Shown one piece after another: positions 46,424 through 56,382 of a DNA stretch of 64,000 nucleotides. The DNA lies in assembly GCA_963698995.1 (NCBI GenBank), contig CAVOTD010000051.1:1-64000 (forward strand), given 5' to 3'. How positions within the stretch are numbered: the first letter of the stretch is position 1; the number at the start of each line of letters is the position of its first letter. The notes under the pieces are model-generated. The model made no database searches. It saw only the letters and a program-made list of their open reading frames with translations, and was not told where the DNA came from. Origin of the DNA: AP-15 sp963698995. Its GTDB lineage: Bacteria > Pseudomonadota > Alphaproteobacteria > ATCC43930 > CGMCC-115725. The translations under genes were made by a program, and so were the position numbers.

Positions 46424-49400
46424 TCAACGTCCTGAAAATGAAAATGCGAAGTCCAGCAGGTTCTGTACCTCGAACGTGGCGATAAACGGCCGGCCGGGAT
46501 AGCGCCAGCCGATGCCCATATCCACTGTCGCAAAGGTCCCTTTGCCCGGGCTCAGCTGATTGGTTGTCACATCCAGAAATTGGCCCTGCTCTCGCACAAC
46601 CGTAGTCCTCACCAAACCCAACAGACCGTTCGGATCGAAATAGCGAAGCTCAAAAGGCACTTGCAGCAGCTGGACTGTAGAGAAGCCATCGAGGTTCGCG
46701 CCGAACGGCGTCCGATGGAGCGCCTGGTAATCGAGCCCGGCATTGAGGGCGAGCCGTTCGCTCGGCAACCAGCTCAGATATCCGCGCCCATACCGCTCCT
46801 TCCAGCCTTGTTCGAGGATCGCCGGATTTCCGGTTAATGGGTCGGTCAAGGCGAACGGGACAGTGAGCTGGCGCTGTGACCATTCTGCGCCGAGCAGCAG
46901 CGTATCGGACTCAAAGAAGGGTTTGTTCAGCTTTTGGTCGATTCCAACACCCCAACGCCGTGTACTGGATCCGGGCAGGTCGTCAAAGAGCTGGTTGAAA
47001 CCGGCAACCTGAGTAGGTTCGATCGTCTGGCCGCTGCGCAGCGAGAAATCACCGATAAGCGGCCGTTTCAACGTTTCGAACCACGCCGCACGGAGCGTCG
47101 TGCTCGGCAGAACCTTCCAGCTGACACCAATCTTCGGATCGAATTGGGTGTGACTGAGGATCTGGGTGCTACTGATCGTCTCGCGCAGCTGGTCGAAACC
47201 TCCGCCCAAGGTAAGTTGCAGCTCAGGGACCGGGAAAAGATTGGAATAGAGCCAGAGAGTGTGGTCATTGGCCTGAATGGCCGAGATCGGGAAGGGAAAA
47301 TCGAACGAGGTCTGGAGTTCCTGATCGCTTCCGGAAAAGACGCTTCCGCCGGCGATGATGTTGAAGCGAGGCCCGGTCAGGTAGACAGCACCCTCCCCGT
47401 TGTCCCCATTGAATTGATCATGTACGACGAGCGAAGGCCCGAAGCTTGTCAGGGCGCCGGTATTGCCGCAGAGTCCAGACCCCGACAAAGGTAACACCGG
47501 GGGCGGCGTCGAAATGCCCTCCCAGGCGATACTCGCGATCAGTATTGGTCTGGCGTTCGTTCGGATTAAAGTTCGCCAGGTTGAAGCGGTTCTGAAAATC
47601 GCCGGCATCGAAATCGGAATAGCGGAATTCCGCGAGCAGGCTCGCTTGATCGGAGAGCGCCGGCTGAAAAATAAAATCAGTGATCCGCCGGCGCAAATCG
47701 TCATTCGCGTGAATGCCGTCAGTACGCGAATAAAACTGGCCGATGCTCATCGAAAGATTGCGATACAAGCCATTGGCCAGAAGGGTGCCGCCCACTGTGC
47801 CGTAATTCCCGGCGAAACCGTCCGCCAGAAGGCCGAGCCCGTCGCTGGCGAAAAGCGGTGAAAACTCGCTAAACCCGACCCGGTTCGGCTCGAAGAGGGG
47901 GAGGATCCCGATCGCTTGACGCGAGAGGCGCGGAGGGGGCGGGTTTATGTTGAGCGGCTGTAGCAGCAGAGATTGCAACAACTCGCTGTCGCTGGCCGTC
48001 TCTAAGCGGGGCAAATCGAAAAATGTTTCCGAAAGAAACCGGTGCGCCGAAGGATTGGACGGATCGGCGTTCACCGACTTGTAGCCTTGGTCCAGAGCGG
48101 CCTGGTCAAAGCCCAGGTCGCGGTAGATGCCGGCGAGGTCGGCGCCTCGCGTCGCCAAGTCCTGGTCGAGTAGAAGGCGCGACCGGTAGACGGCGCGATT
48201 GTCGTTCAACTCGATCGATTTTTGCAGATCAGCCAGCGCATTGCCGGGCCGGTTCAACAAGCGTTCGGCGAGCGCTTGGTACAGCAGCGGCGTGGGGTCT
48301 TTCGGATCGAGCTGCTGGGCCAATCCCCATTGGCGAAAGGCCGGATCATAGCGCCAATCGGCAGCATAGGCTTTGCCGAGATAACTGCGCAGCAACGAGC
48401 TCGCAGGATTGAGGCCGACCGCAATCTCGAGTTCTTTGGTCCCGTCGGCCAGCCGACCCCGACGAATGGCGGCGAGCCCGAGGCCGAGCGCGGGAGGGGG
48501 TCCGCGGGGTCGAGCATTGCGGCGGCGCGAAACTCGTCCTCGGCCGCCGAAAAACGGAATTGTGCGAGATCGGCGAAACCGAGGATCGAGCGTGGTCGGC
48601 TGAGCGTCGGCGCTGCTGCAATTGCTCGCTCGGCCGCGCTGCGCGCCGCCCCGATATTGCCGAGATAAAATTCGACCTCGGCGAGCCTTGCCTGCACCAA
48701 CGGGTCGTCCGGGGGAGCCGCGGCGAGCACTGCCGCCCGAGCCTCCTCGAGTTGCAGTCTCGATTGAAGGGCATAAGACTGGGCGATCCGCGCTGCAGGA
48801 TTTGCGGGAGCGAGCGCGACTGCGACATCCGCCGTCTGTGCCGCCTGTTGCGGCTGGTTTCTGGCAATCTCCACAATGGCGCGCAGCGCGGGAGCCCGGG
48901 GCGATGTCGGATCGAGCTTGACACTGCGGTCGAGCAACGGGACCCCCTCGTCGACCCTGCCCAACGAGATAAGAATGGCGGCGAGGTAATCGAGCGAGAC
49001 CGCGTTGAGCCTTTGCGTCGAGGAGATCGCGTTGATGTCCCGTACGGCGGCTGCAAGATTGCCGGCCCGCCAAGCCTGCCATGCGCTGTAGACGGCCGGG
49101 TCGATGGGCGCACCGGCAGCCGGGAGCTCCCACATGGCCGGTGGAAAATAGATTGCCCATCGAACCTGATCACGCGGTCTGATCTCGATCCGTCGCGGCG
49201 CTAGGCCCGGTTGGGCAGCCGCCGCTTCACCCGCCGCGAGCGTCAGCCGACCCTGAGGATTTTCAACGCCGACCCGTCCCTGAATGACGCCAATCTCGGC
49301 GATTTTGCGCGTCGGATTGACTAGAACAAAAAACTCGGTCCCCTCAACACCGGCAGTTACGTAAGGTGTCTGGACATCGAGCGGCTGACCGCCCGGGCTG

Positions 49401-49786
49401 AACAGCTGGATGATCCCGCGGGAGAGATCAAGCAGCGGGTGACCCGGTTGCCGCGGCGGCAGAACCCGCAATGTCGTGCCTTGATCGAGCCGTATCACCT
49501 GACCGGTGTCTTGGAGGCGAACAGCGGCTCTGCTGCGTGGACCTACGAGAACCGTCTCCCCGGGACACAGCCCGTTATCTGCCCCGGCCGCCACGGGCTG
49601 CACCGAACCTCCGACCGGCCCGATCGAAACCTCACCCTCTGCAGAGACGATACTACCTGCTGCGACCTCGCATCGGGTCTGACCCGCGGCCTCGAGGGGC
49701 TCAAAACAGGCGCCGCTCAGCAGCCCGAACAAGGCGGCTATCTCGGCGCGCCGCGTGCGGCGCTTTGCTGGCGACCAACAAACCAA
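46424..49786 (-). CDS. FecR domain - TPR - outer-membrane beta-barrel fusion protein, two frameshifts
   Basis: About 1120 residues in three frames joined near 48490 and 47470. A TTG start at 49786 gives a hydrophobic export signal. Residues about 40-180 are a FecR domain (EGEVSIGPVGGSVQPVAAG, PYVTAGVEGTEFFVLVNP, IGVIQGRVGVENPQG). Next come tetratricopeptide-like repeats (AWRAGNLAAAVRDINAISS, LLDRSVKLDPTSPRA, then LGLAAIRRGRLADGTKELEIAVGLNP). The last 450 residues have amphipathic strands typical of a TonB-receptor-like barrel (RWGVGIDQKLNKPFFESDTLLLGAEW, ATVDMGIGWRYPGRPFIATFEVQNLLDFAFSFSGR), ending in a C-terminal F-x-F/R pattern. It is the first gene of the operon with the lipoprotein and the CHASE2 cyclase. 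What it exports or senses is unknown. Confidence 0.78.
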
Positions 49787-49868
49787 TCTGCGTCCCCGCG
49801 TTTCGCGGGACGGAGCCGCCTCCGGCGGCCGCCTCCCTGTCTAGCGATCTCGCCCGCCTTGCCTCACA

Positions 49869-49897
49869 ACTTTAGGTCGGATGTCAATCATTGACAA
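49869..49897 (-). promoter_or_regulatory. Candidate sigma70-type promoter for the FecR fusion gene
   Basis: On the minus strand TTGTCA (49897-49892) is separated by 17 bases from TAAAGT (49874-49869). The start codon lies at 49786, about 80 bases downstream. The spacing is ideal, but each hexamer differs from consensus, so support is weak. Confidence 0.3.
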
Positions 49898-49975
49898 GTG
49901 CCTGCACGACGAAGTTCCAGCCTGCTCTCCCATTGGATTTTGCGGTTCCCCATATCCCAACCGACGATGAGGCGA

Positions 49976-49991
49976 TGTGAGATGCGTCACA
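49976..49991. promoter_or_regulatory. Perfect CRP-type site TGTGA-N6-TCACA
   Basis: TGTGA GATGCG TCACA, all ten fixed positions. It is 190 bases from the FecR fusion gene start and 152 bases from the MetE-like gene start, so either or both divergent genes may be controlled. Confidence 0.65.
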
Positions 49992-50142
49992 CATCGGCAC
50001 AATTTCGCCGATCAACGGCTCCGGTGCCGCGTCGGTCGGAACCCCGCCCGTAAGCCACCCCTCGGGCGGTGAGCGACCATCTCTGGCGCGGCGGCAAGCA
50101 CGGCGCTAGGCTGCGATCAGCGGCTATTAAGGGAGGTAGGCA

Positions 50143-51314
50143 ATGAAACGGAGCACGGAACGGATACTGACGACCCATGTCGGCAGCCTGCCGCGGCCGC
50201 CCGACCTGCTGGACATGATCCGGGCGAAGGAGCGCGGCGACGGCGTTCGACGGCGCAGCCTTTGCCGCGCGCGTCAAGGGCGCGGTCGCGGAGGTCGTCA
50301 AGCGGCAGGCCGACGCCGGCATCGATGTCGTTGCCGACGGCGAGATGGGGCGGTTCGGGTTTATTCCCTATGTCAACGAGCGGCTCGCCGGCATCGAGCC
50401 GCGCCCGGACTCCGGCGGCGAAGGCAGTTGGGCCGGATCGCGGGAGTATCTCGCCTTTCCCGAGTATTACGCTTGGGCGGCGCAGATGCCGGGAGCGGCC
50501 GGCGGTGCGCAGCCGACCCGCTGGGTGTGCACCGGCCCGATCGCCTATCAGGGACACCAGGCGCTGGCGCGCGACATCGACAATCTGAAGGCCGCCCTCG
50601 CGCAAGGTGCGCTGCGAAGAGGCTTTCATGCCGGCGGTGTCGCCGGCCCAGCTCGCGGGTTGGAACCGGAACGAGTACTACAAGACCGACGAGGAGTTCG
50701 GCCTCGCGCTGGCCGATGCGCTGCACGAAGAATATCAGGCGATCGTCGATGCCGGCCTCGTCTTGCAGATCGATGACCCCCAGTTGGCGAGCCACTACAC
50801 GATGCACCCCGAACTCGACATTGCGCAGTGCCGCGATTGGGCGAACGCCACCGTCGAGCTGTTGAATCACGCGCTCGCCGGTATCCCTGCCGAGCGGGTG
50901 CGCTATCACACCTGCTACGGCATCAACATGGGTCCGCGGGTGCACGACCTCGAGCTGAAGCACATCGTCGACATCATGCTCCGGGTCAACGCCGGCGCCT
51001 ATTCCTTCGAGGCCGGCAACCCGCGCCACGAGCATGAATGGCGGGTGTGGGAAACCGTCAAACTGCCGGAAGGCAAGCTGCTGATCCCCGGCGTCATCAC
51101 CCACGGTTCGAACTTTGTCGAGCATCCCGAGGCGATCGCCCAGCGCATCGCGCGGTTTGCCCAAACAGTCGGACGCGAGAACGTCATCGCCGGTGCCGAT
51201 TGCGGCTTCGCCAGCTTTTCGACCACCTGCGAGGTCCATCCGAGCGTCGTGTGGACCAAGCTCGCGGCATTGGGCGAAGGCGCCCGCCTCGCGACGAAGG
51301 AGTTATGGGGTTAA
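50143..51314 (+). CDS. Cobalamin-independent methionine synthase-like (MetE C-terminal/UROD superfamily) protein, two frameshifts
   Basis: About 390 residues. GGAGG-type RBS precedes ATG 50143. MKRSTERILTTHVGSLPRPPDLLDMI is the typical start. After a shift near 50240 it continues as AFDGAAFAARVKGAVAEVVKRQADAGIDVVADGEMGRFGF. After a second shift near 50610 the zinc-site and core segments follow: YHTCYGINMGPRVHDLELKHIVDI and RENVIAGADCGFASFSTTC, with the His/Cys ligands. This group lacks the N-terminal half of MetE and usually acts as a methyltransferase-like or epoxyalkane:coenzyme M transferase-like enzyme of unclear substrate. It is followed on the same strand by an LLM-class flavin oxidoreductase gene, a frequent neighbour. 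Confidence 0.85.
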
Positions 51315-51334
51315 GGTGGGCAACCGATTTCACT

Positions 51335-51415
51335 CGTCATTCCCGCGAAAGCGGGAACCCAGAGTTGCAGGTCGGGGACGGTCGTCCTGGGCCCCGCTTC
51401 GCGCGGGGGTGACGA
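51335..51415. repeat. Intergenic palindromic repeat (CGTCATTCCCGCG type)
   Basis: Begins CGTCATTCCCGCGAAAGCGGG and ends GGGGGTGACGA, with the outer ends complementary. Inside are two GC hairpins: TTCCCGCGAAAGCGGGAA at 51340-51357 and CCCCGC-TTCG-CGCGGGG near 51392-51408. Short dispersed repeats of this form are common in proteobacterial genomes. This is the only copy I see here. It lies between two same-strand genes. Confidence 0.65.
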
Positions 51416-51432
51416 CAAAACGGATCCGGAAG

Positions 51433-52494
51433 ATGCAATTTGGCTACTTCACGCTGAGCGACAATCATTACGAGGACAACACGCGAGAGGCCAATGCGTT
51501 TGTCGCCGATATCCTCGCCGAGGCGGTTTACGCCGAGGCGGTCGGCCTCCACTCCGCGTGGATCGGCGAGCATCATTTCAGCACCCTCGGCGTGCTCTCG
51601 TGCCCCGACCTGGTGCTTGCCAATGTCGCGGCACGGACGACGCGCATCCGCCTCGCGCCGGCGGTGACGGTGCTGCCGCTCCACCACCCGATCCGCGTTG
51701 CCGAGCAATGGGCGACGCTCGATCTGTTGAGCGGCGGCCGCGTCGACTTTGCCGCCGGGCGCGGCTACGACCGGCGCGAGTATCAACCGCTCAATGTCTC
51801 GTTCGAAGACAATCAGGAAATCTTCGAGGAAGGGATGGAGGTGGTCCGCCGGCTGTGGTCGAGCGACCGGCCGATCTCGCACCACGGCAAGCACTACCGG
51901 TTCGACGACGTCGCAATCACGCCAAGACCGGTGCAGCAACCGCTACCGGCCTATGTAGCCTCGTTTTCGCAGCCGTCCATCGAGCTTGCCGGCAGGCTCG
52001 GCTGCGGCTTGATCGTCGCCCCCTTTGCGGCGGCGATGACCTATGGCGGGCTGCGCCAGGTCGCCGAGCTCTATCGCCAAACCTCCGCCAAGCACGGCCA
52101 GCTTCCGGGCCGGCTGATGTGCAGCTATTTCATTCATTTCGCCGACACCAGGCAGCAGGAAGAGGCGGCGCGGGCGCGGCAGATCCGCTATTACCAGGAA
52201 TGCGTCATTGCCGCCTTTCCCGGCGACCCGGCGACCGCGCCGCCGAGCTATCGCTATTTCATCGGAATGGTAGAGCGGCTACGCAATGTGCGCCCCGCCG
52301 ATCTGACCGAAAATTCGGTGCTGATCGGCTCGCCCGGCCAGATCGCCGAGACCCTCAAAAAGGTCGAGGCCGCCGGTTTCGACGAGGTCATCCTCTACTT
52401 CAATGTCGGGTTGAAGCCGCACGCCCAAGTCAAGGACGAGATGGCGCGCTTCATGGTCGAAGTCGCGCCCGCCTTCGCCGGCGGCCGCAGCTAA
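51433..52494 (+). CDS. LLM-class flavin-dependent oxidoreductase
   Basis: 353 residues from ATG 51433. The luciferase-like fold is clear in MQFGYFTLSDNHY, AVGLHSAWIGEHHFSTLG, HPIRVAEQWATLDLLSGGRVDFAAGRGYDRREYQ and IGSPGQIAETLKKVEAAGFDEVILYFN. The GEHHF and AGRGYDRREY motifs place it in the alkanal monooxygenase-like group. It is the third LLM-class gene in the window. It follows the MetE-like gene with a repeat between, so it may be in the same unit. Its 3' end overlaps the MFS gene's end by four bases (convergent). The substrate is unknown. Confidence 0.88.
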   Translation: MQFGYFTLSDNHYEDNTREANAFVADILAEAVYAEAVGLHSAWIGEHHFSTLGVLSCPDLVLANVAARTTRIRLAPAVTVLPLHHPIRVAEQWATLDLLSGGRVDFAAGRGYDRREYQPLNVSFEDNQEIFEEGMEVVRRLWSSDRPISHHGKHYRFDDVAITPRPVQQPLPAYVASFSQPSIELAGRLGCGLIVAPFAAAMTYGGLRQVAELYRQTSAKHGQLPGRLMCSYFIHFADTRQQEEAARARQIRYYQECVIAAFPGDPATAPPSYRYFIGMVERLRNVRPADLTENSVLIGSPGQIAETLKKVEAAGFDEVILYFNVGLKPHAQVKDEMARFMVEVAPAFAGGRS

Positions 52495-53933
52495 TCGGCG
52501 AGCGCGGAGAGCGGACGCGCCACACTTTCCAACGGCTGCCGCTCGGCCTTGATGCCGATCGCGAGTTCGGTCAGCGCTGCGAAGATCATCAGCCCGGCGC
52601 CGAATAGGTAGCCGTTGAAAACCGCGCCGCGCTCCCCCGAACCGACCAAGGTGCCGAACAGCCACGGCGAGACGACGCCGCCCAGTGCGGTGCCGACCGC
52701 GTAAAAGAAAGCGATCGCGAGCGCCCGGGCCTCGATCGGAAAGCTCTCGCTGACCGTCAGATAGGCGGCGCTGGCCGCCGCCGACGCGAAGAAAAAGATC
52801 CCGGTCCAGCACGCGGTCAGCTGTTGCGCATCGAGGACCTCTTCGCGAAAGAGATAGCCGACAATCGCCAGCAGCACGCCCGAAATCGCATAGGTCGAGC
52901 TGATCATCGGCTTGCGTCCGATGCGATCGAACAGCGGCCCGAGCAGCAGCGGGCCGCAAAAATTGCCGAGCGCGAAGGGCAGCACATACCAGCCGATCGA
53001 GGACGAGGGCACGCCGTAAAATTTTGTCAGAACGAGCGCGTAGGAGAAGAAGATCGCGTTGTAGAAAAACGCCTGCGAGCTCATCAGAACGAGACCCAGG
53101 ATTGCCCGCTGCGGGTAATCGCGGACGATGGCGAGCACCATTCGCACCATCGGGGTGTGGGAGCTCGCAGCGAGGCGAAGCCGCCCGCCTTGCGGTTCCG
53201 GCAATTCGGCTTCGGCGGCGCGGGCGATCCGGCTCTCGATGCCTTTGGTGACCTCTTCGGCCTCCTCGGGGCGAGCGTGCAGGAGCAGCCAGCGCGGGCT
53301 TTCCGGAATGAAGCGGCGCAAGCCGATAATGATCAGGCCGAGCAGCGCGCCGATGCCGAAGGCGGCGCGCCAGCCCCAATCGCCGGGCAAAACCCCGGGC
53401 CGCAGAAAGGCGATCGCGCCGCCCGCGCCCAGTGCCGCGCCGAGCCAGAAGCTGCCGTTGATTGCGAGATCGGTGCGTCCGCGAAAGCGCGCCGGTATCA
53501 GCTCCTGGATCGCCGAATTGATCGCCGTGTACTCGCCGCCGATCCCGGCGCCGGTCAAAAAGCGGAACACGGCGAAGCTCCATAAATCCCAGGACAATGC
53601 GGTCGCCGCCGTCGCCGTCAGGTAAATTCCCAACGTCACCATGAACAGCCGCTTGCGGCCGAACCGGTCGGTCAGATAGCCGAACAGCACCGCGCCGGTG
53701 ATCGCCCCCAACAGATAGGCGCTGCCGACCAGCCCGACCTCGGCCGCCGTGAAGCGCAGCACCGGGCTCTCCTGCAAGGCGCCGGCGATCGAGCCCGCCA
53801 CGGTCACCTCTAGCCCATCGAGAACCCAGGTAATGCCGAGCGCGACGACGACGAGCGTATGAAACCGGGTCCAGGGCAGCCGGTCGAGCCGGGCCGGAAT
53901 GTCGGTCTCGATGATTGTGGAAGAGTCGGGCAT
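52491..53933 (-). CDS. Major facilitator superfamily transporter (metabolite/aromatic acid-type symporter)
   Basis: 480 residues with twelve predicted membrane helices. The first loop between TM2 and TM3 holds the MFS signature GYLTDRFGRKRLFMV, and a second copy in the C-half reads GPLFDRIGRKPMIS. A further motif, IPESPRWLLLHARPEEAEEV, after TM6 is shared with sugar-porter and aromatic acid:H+ symporter families. N-terminal residues are hydrophilic and cytosolic. It probably imports an organic acid or aromatic substrate by proton symport. It is divergent from the CoxL-like molybdoenzyme gene (109-base gap), which hints at a common substrate. Confidence 0.87.
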   Translation of the reverse strand: MPDSSTIIETDIPARLDRLPWTRFHTLVVVALGITWVLDGLEVTVAGSIAGALQESPVLRFTAAEVGLVGSAYLLGAITGAVLFGYLTDRFGRKRLFMVTLGIYLTATAATALSWDLWSFAVFRFLTGAGIGGEYTAINSAIQELIPARFRGRTDLAINGSFWLGAALGAGGAIAFLRPGVLPGDWGWRAAFGIGALLGLIIIGLRRFIPESPRWLLLHARPEEAEEVTKGIESRIARAAEAELPEPQGGRLRLAASSHTPMVRMVLAIVRDYPQRAILGLVLMSSQAFFYNAIFFSYALVLTKFYGVPSSSIGWYVLPFALGNFCGPLLLGPLFDRIGRKPMISSTYAISGVLLAIVGYLFREEVLDAQQLTACWTGIFFFASAAASAAYLTVSESFPIEARALAIAFFYAVGTALGGVVSPWLFGTLVGSGERGAVFNGYLFGAGLMIFAALTELAIGIKAERQPLESVARPLSALAD

Positions 53934-54042
53934 GCCTTTGCCAACAGTCGGCGTGCCATGAGTTCACGTCCAGCCGAAAAGCGTGGCCGCCGGGCCGGTC
54001 CGAACCTATCTTCTGCCGGATGCGCGCTCGGAGTCATGTTCT

Positions 54043-56382
54043 ATGAAGCAATTCGGCATCGGTCAGCCGGTCCGCCGGGTCGAGGACCGGCGGTTCATCA
54101 CCGGTCACGGCCGTTACGTCGACGACCTCAACCGGCCCCGCCAGGCCCACGCCGTCATGCTGCGCTCGCCGCACGCGCATGCGCGCATCAGGGCCTTCGA
54201 TGCCGCGGCGGCGCTCGCTGCCCCCGGCGTGCTTGCCGTCCTCACCGGGGCAGACCTCGCCGCAGACGGGATCGGCGGCATCCCGTGTCTCAGCGCGCTG
54301 ACCAACCGCGATGGGTCGCCCTCGGTGATGCCGCCGCATCCGGCGATCGCGCGCGACCGGGCGCGCCATGTCGGAGACACGGTCGCCATGGTAGTGGCGG
54401 AGACCGCCGCCGCGGCCCGCGACGCGGCCGAGTTGATCGCCGTCGATTACGAGCCGCTCGCCGCCGTTGTCGAGACTGCCCACGCTCTCGATCCAGGCCA
54501 ACCGCAAGTGTGGGACGAAGCGCCGGGGAATCTATGCTTCGACTGGGAGATCGGCGACCGCGCCGCGGTCGAGCTGGCATTGGCCGGAGCGCGCCACCGC
54601 GTCGCCTTGGAGCTCGTCAACAACCGTGTCGTCGTCAATTCGATGGAGCCGCGCGGCGCCATCGGCGAATACGAAGCGGGCGAGGATTCCTACACGTTGT
54701 GGAGCTCGACCCAGGGCTCGCATTTCCTGCGCAACCTGCTCGCCGAGAGCGTCTTCAAACTGCCGGAGAACCGCATCCGCGTCGTGACCCAGGATGTCGG
54801 CGGCGGTTTCGGCATGAAATTGTTTCTCTACCCCGAGCACGTCCTCGTTCTATGGGCTTCTAAAAAGCTCGGTCGGCCGGTCAAATGGACCCCCGACCGC
54901 GCCGATGCGTTCATGACCGACACGCAAGGCCGCGACAATCTCACCCGGCTCGAGCTGGCGCTCGACGAAGAACTGCGGTTTGTGGCGCTCGATGTCGCGC
55001 TGGTCGCTAATATGGGCGCCTATCTGTCGAACTTTGCACCGGAGATCCCGACCGGCTCGGGGGCGGTCATGTACAGCGGGGTCTATGCGATCCCGGCGGC
55101 CCATGTCGGCGTCAAGGGGGCTTTCACCAATACCGTGCCGGTCGACGCCTATCGCGGCGCCGGCCGGCCGGAGGCGGCCTACGCCGTCGAACGGCTGGTC
55201 GACTACGCCGCGCGCCGGCTCGGCGTGCCGCCGCAGGAGCTGCGCCGGCGCAACTTCGTCAAGCCCGAGGCGATGCCGTACCGGACGCCGCTGGGGCTCA
55301 ACTTTGACAGCGGCGAGTTCGCCCGCAACATGGACCAGGCGCTCGCCGCCGCCGATCTCGCCGGCTTTCCGGCGCGCCGGGCCGCGGCTCGGGTGCGCGG
55401 CCGCTATCGCGGGCTCGGCCACGCCGTCTACATCGAGCAGTCGGGTTTTCCGCCCGATGAATTCGCCGAATTACGCTTTGACCCGAGCGGCGCGCTGACG
55501 ATCCTGATGGGAACGCAGTCATCCGGCCAGGGGCATCAGACCGCCTACACCCAGCTCGCTGCCGAGCAGCTCGGCGTCGCGCCCGACAAGGTGCGGGTCC
55601 TGCAAGGCGACACCGCGGCGATCTCATTTGGCCGCGGCACCGGCGGCTCGCGCTCCATGCCGGTCGGGGGCGCCGCGCTCGCCCATGCCGCCGACAAGCT
55701 GATCGCCAAGGGCCGCCGCATCGCTGCGCACCTCTTCGAGGCGGCCGAGGCGGATGTCGAATTCGCCGACGGCGTCTTCTCGGTCAGCGGGACCGATCGT
55801 CGGCTCGGCATCGAGGAGGTGGCGCGCGCCGCCTTCGATCCGGCGCGGCAAGCGCCCGGTGTCGAGCCCGGCTTCGACGAAAGCGGTCATTTTACCCCGC
55901 CGCAACCGACCTTTCCCAATGGCTGCCACGTCTGCGAGGTCGAGATCGAGACGGAGACCGGGCATATCGAGATCACGCGGTATTTGGTGGTCGACGATTT
56001 TGGCACCGTCATCAACCCGCTGCTGCTCAGGGGACAGGTGCAGGGCGGCGTCGCGCAAGGGGTCGGCCAGGCGATGCTCGAACGCACCGTCTTCGACCCG
56101 GAGACCGGGCAGCTCTTGACCGGGTCGCTGACCGATTATTGCTTGGCCCGCGCCGAGGATCTGCCGGGTATCGAGTTCGCCTACAATATCGTGCCGTGCC
56201 GCACCAACCCGCTCGGCGTCAAGGGCGCCGGTGAAGCCGGGGCGATCGGCGCTCCGCCGGCCCTGGTCAACGCCGTCATCGACGCGCTCGCCGAGCTCGG
56301 GATCGAGCATCTCGACATGCCGTTGACCCCTGAGCGGTTGTGGCAGGCGATCCGCAGCGCCGAGCAGCGGCAAGCGGCATGA
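54043..56382 (+). CDS. Molybdopterin-binding large subunit, CoxL-like form II
   Basis: 779 residues from ATG 54043. It opens GIGQPVRRVEDRRFITGHGRYVDDL, the typical start of CO-dehydrogenase-type large subunits. The active-site loop reads VDAYRGAGRPEAAY, the form II signature AYRGAGR; true CO dehydrogenases (form I) have AYxCSFR. Other family parts are GGGFGMKLFLYPEH and SSGQGHQTAYTQLA near the cofactor and GVKGAGEAGAIGAPPALVNAV at the end, with the glutamate. No small (2Fe-2S) or medium (FAD) subunit gene lies beside it, unusual for a three-subunit enzyme. Substrates of form II enzymes are mostly unknown; CO oxidation should not be assumed. It overlaps the next gene by four bases. Confidence 0.88.
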   Translation: MKQFGIGQPVRRVEDRRFITGHGRYVDDLNRPRQAHAVMLRSPHAHARIRAFDAAAALAAPGVLAVLTGADLAADGIGGIPCLSALTNRDGSPSVMPPHPAIARDRARHVGDTVAMVVAETAAAARDAAELIAVDYEPLAAVVETAHALDPGQPQVWDEAPGNLCFDWEIGDRAAVELALAGARHRVALELVNNRVVVNSMEPRGAIGEYEAGEDSYTLWSSTQGSHFLRNLLAESVFKLPENRIRVVTQDVGGGFGMKLFLYPEHVLVLWASKKLGRPVKWTPDRADAFMTDTQGRDNLTRLELALDEELRFVALDVALVANMGAYLSNFAPEIPTGSGAVMYSGVYAIPAAHVGVKGAFTNTVPVDAYRGAGRPEAAYAVERLVDYAARRLGVPPQELRRRNFVKPEAMPYRTPLGLNFDSGEFARNMDQALAAADLAGFPARRAAARVRGRYRGLGHAVYIEQSGFPPDEFAELRFDPSGALTILMGTQSSGQGHQTAYTQLAAEQLGVAPDKVRVLQGDTAAISFGRGTGGSRSMPVGGAALAHAADKLIAKGRRIAAHLFEAAEADVEFADGVFSVSGTDRRLGIEEVARAAFDPARQAPGVEPGFDESGHFTPPQPTFPNGCHVCEVEIETETGHIEITRYLVVDDFGTVINPLLLRGQVQGGVAQGVGQAMLERTVFDPETGQLLTGSLTDYCLARAEDLPGIEFAYNIVPCRTNPLGVKGAGEAGAIGAPPALVNAVIDALAELGIEHLDMPLTPERLWQAIRSAEQRQAA

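Larger units (their letters stand above)
49787..50142. other. Divergent intergenic region with promoter-like elements and a CRP site
   Basis: 356 bases between the FecR fusion gene (minus strand) and the MetE-like gene (plus strand). No protein-coding frame is convincing. It contains a minus-strand promoter candidate (49869-49897), a perfect CRP-type site (49976) and a plus-strand ribosome-binding site AAGGGAGGTAGGC directly before ATG 50143. Confidence 0.5.

Noticed and set aside
47418..49160. Treating the middle frame of the FecR fusion as a separate gene
   Set aside because: Its first third is shadow sequence. The TPR region continues directly from the N-terminal frame and the barrel continues in the third frame, as expected from two single-base shifts.
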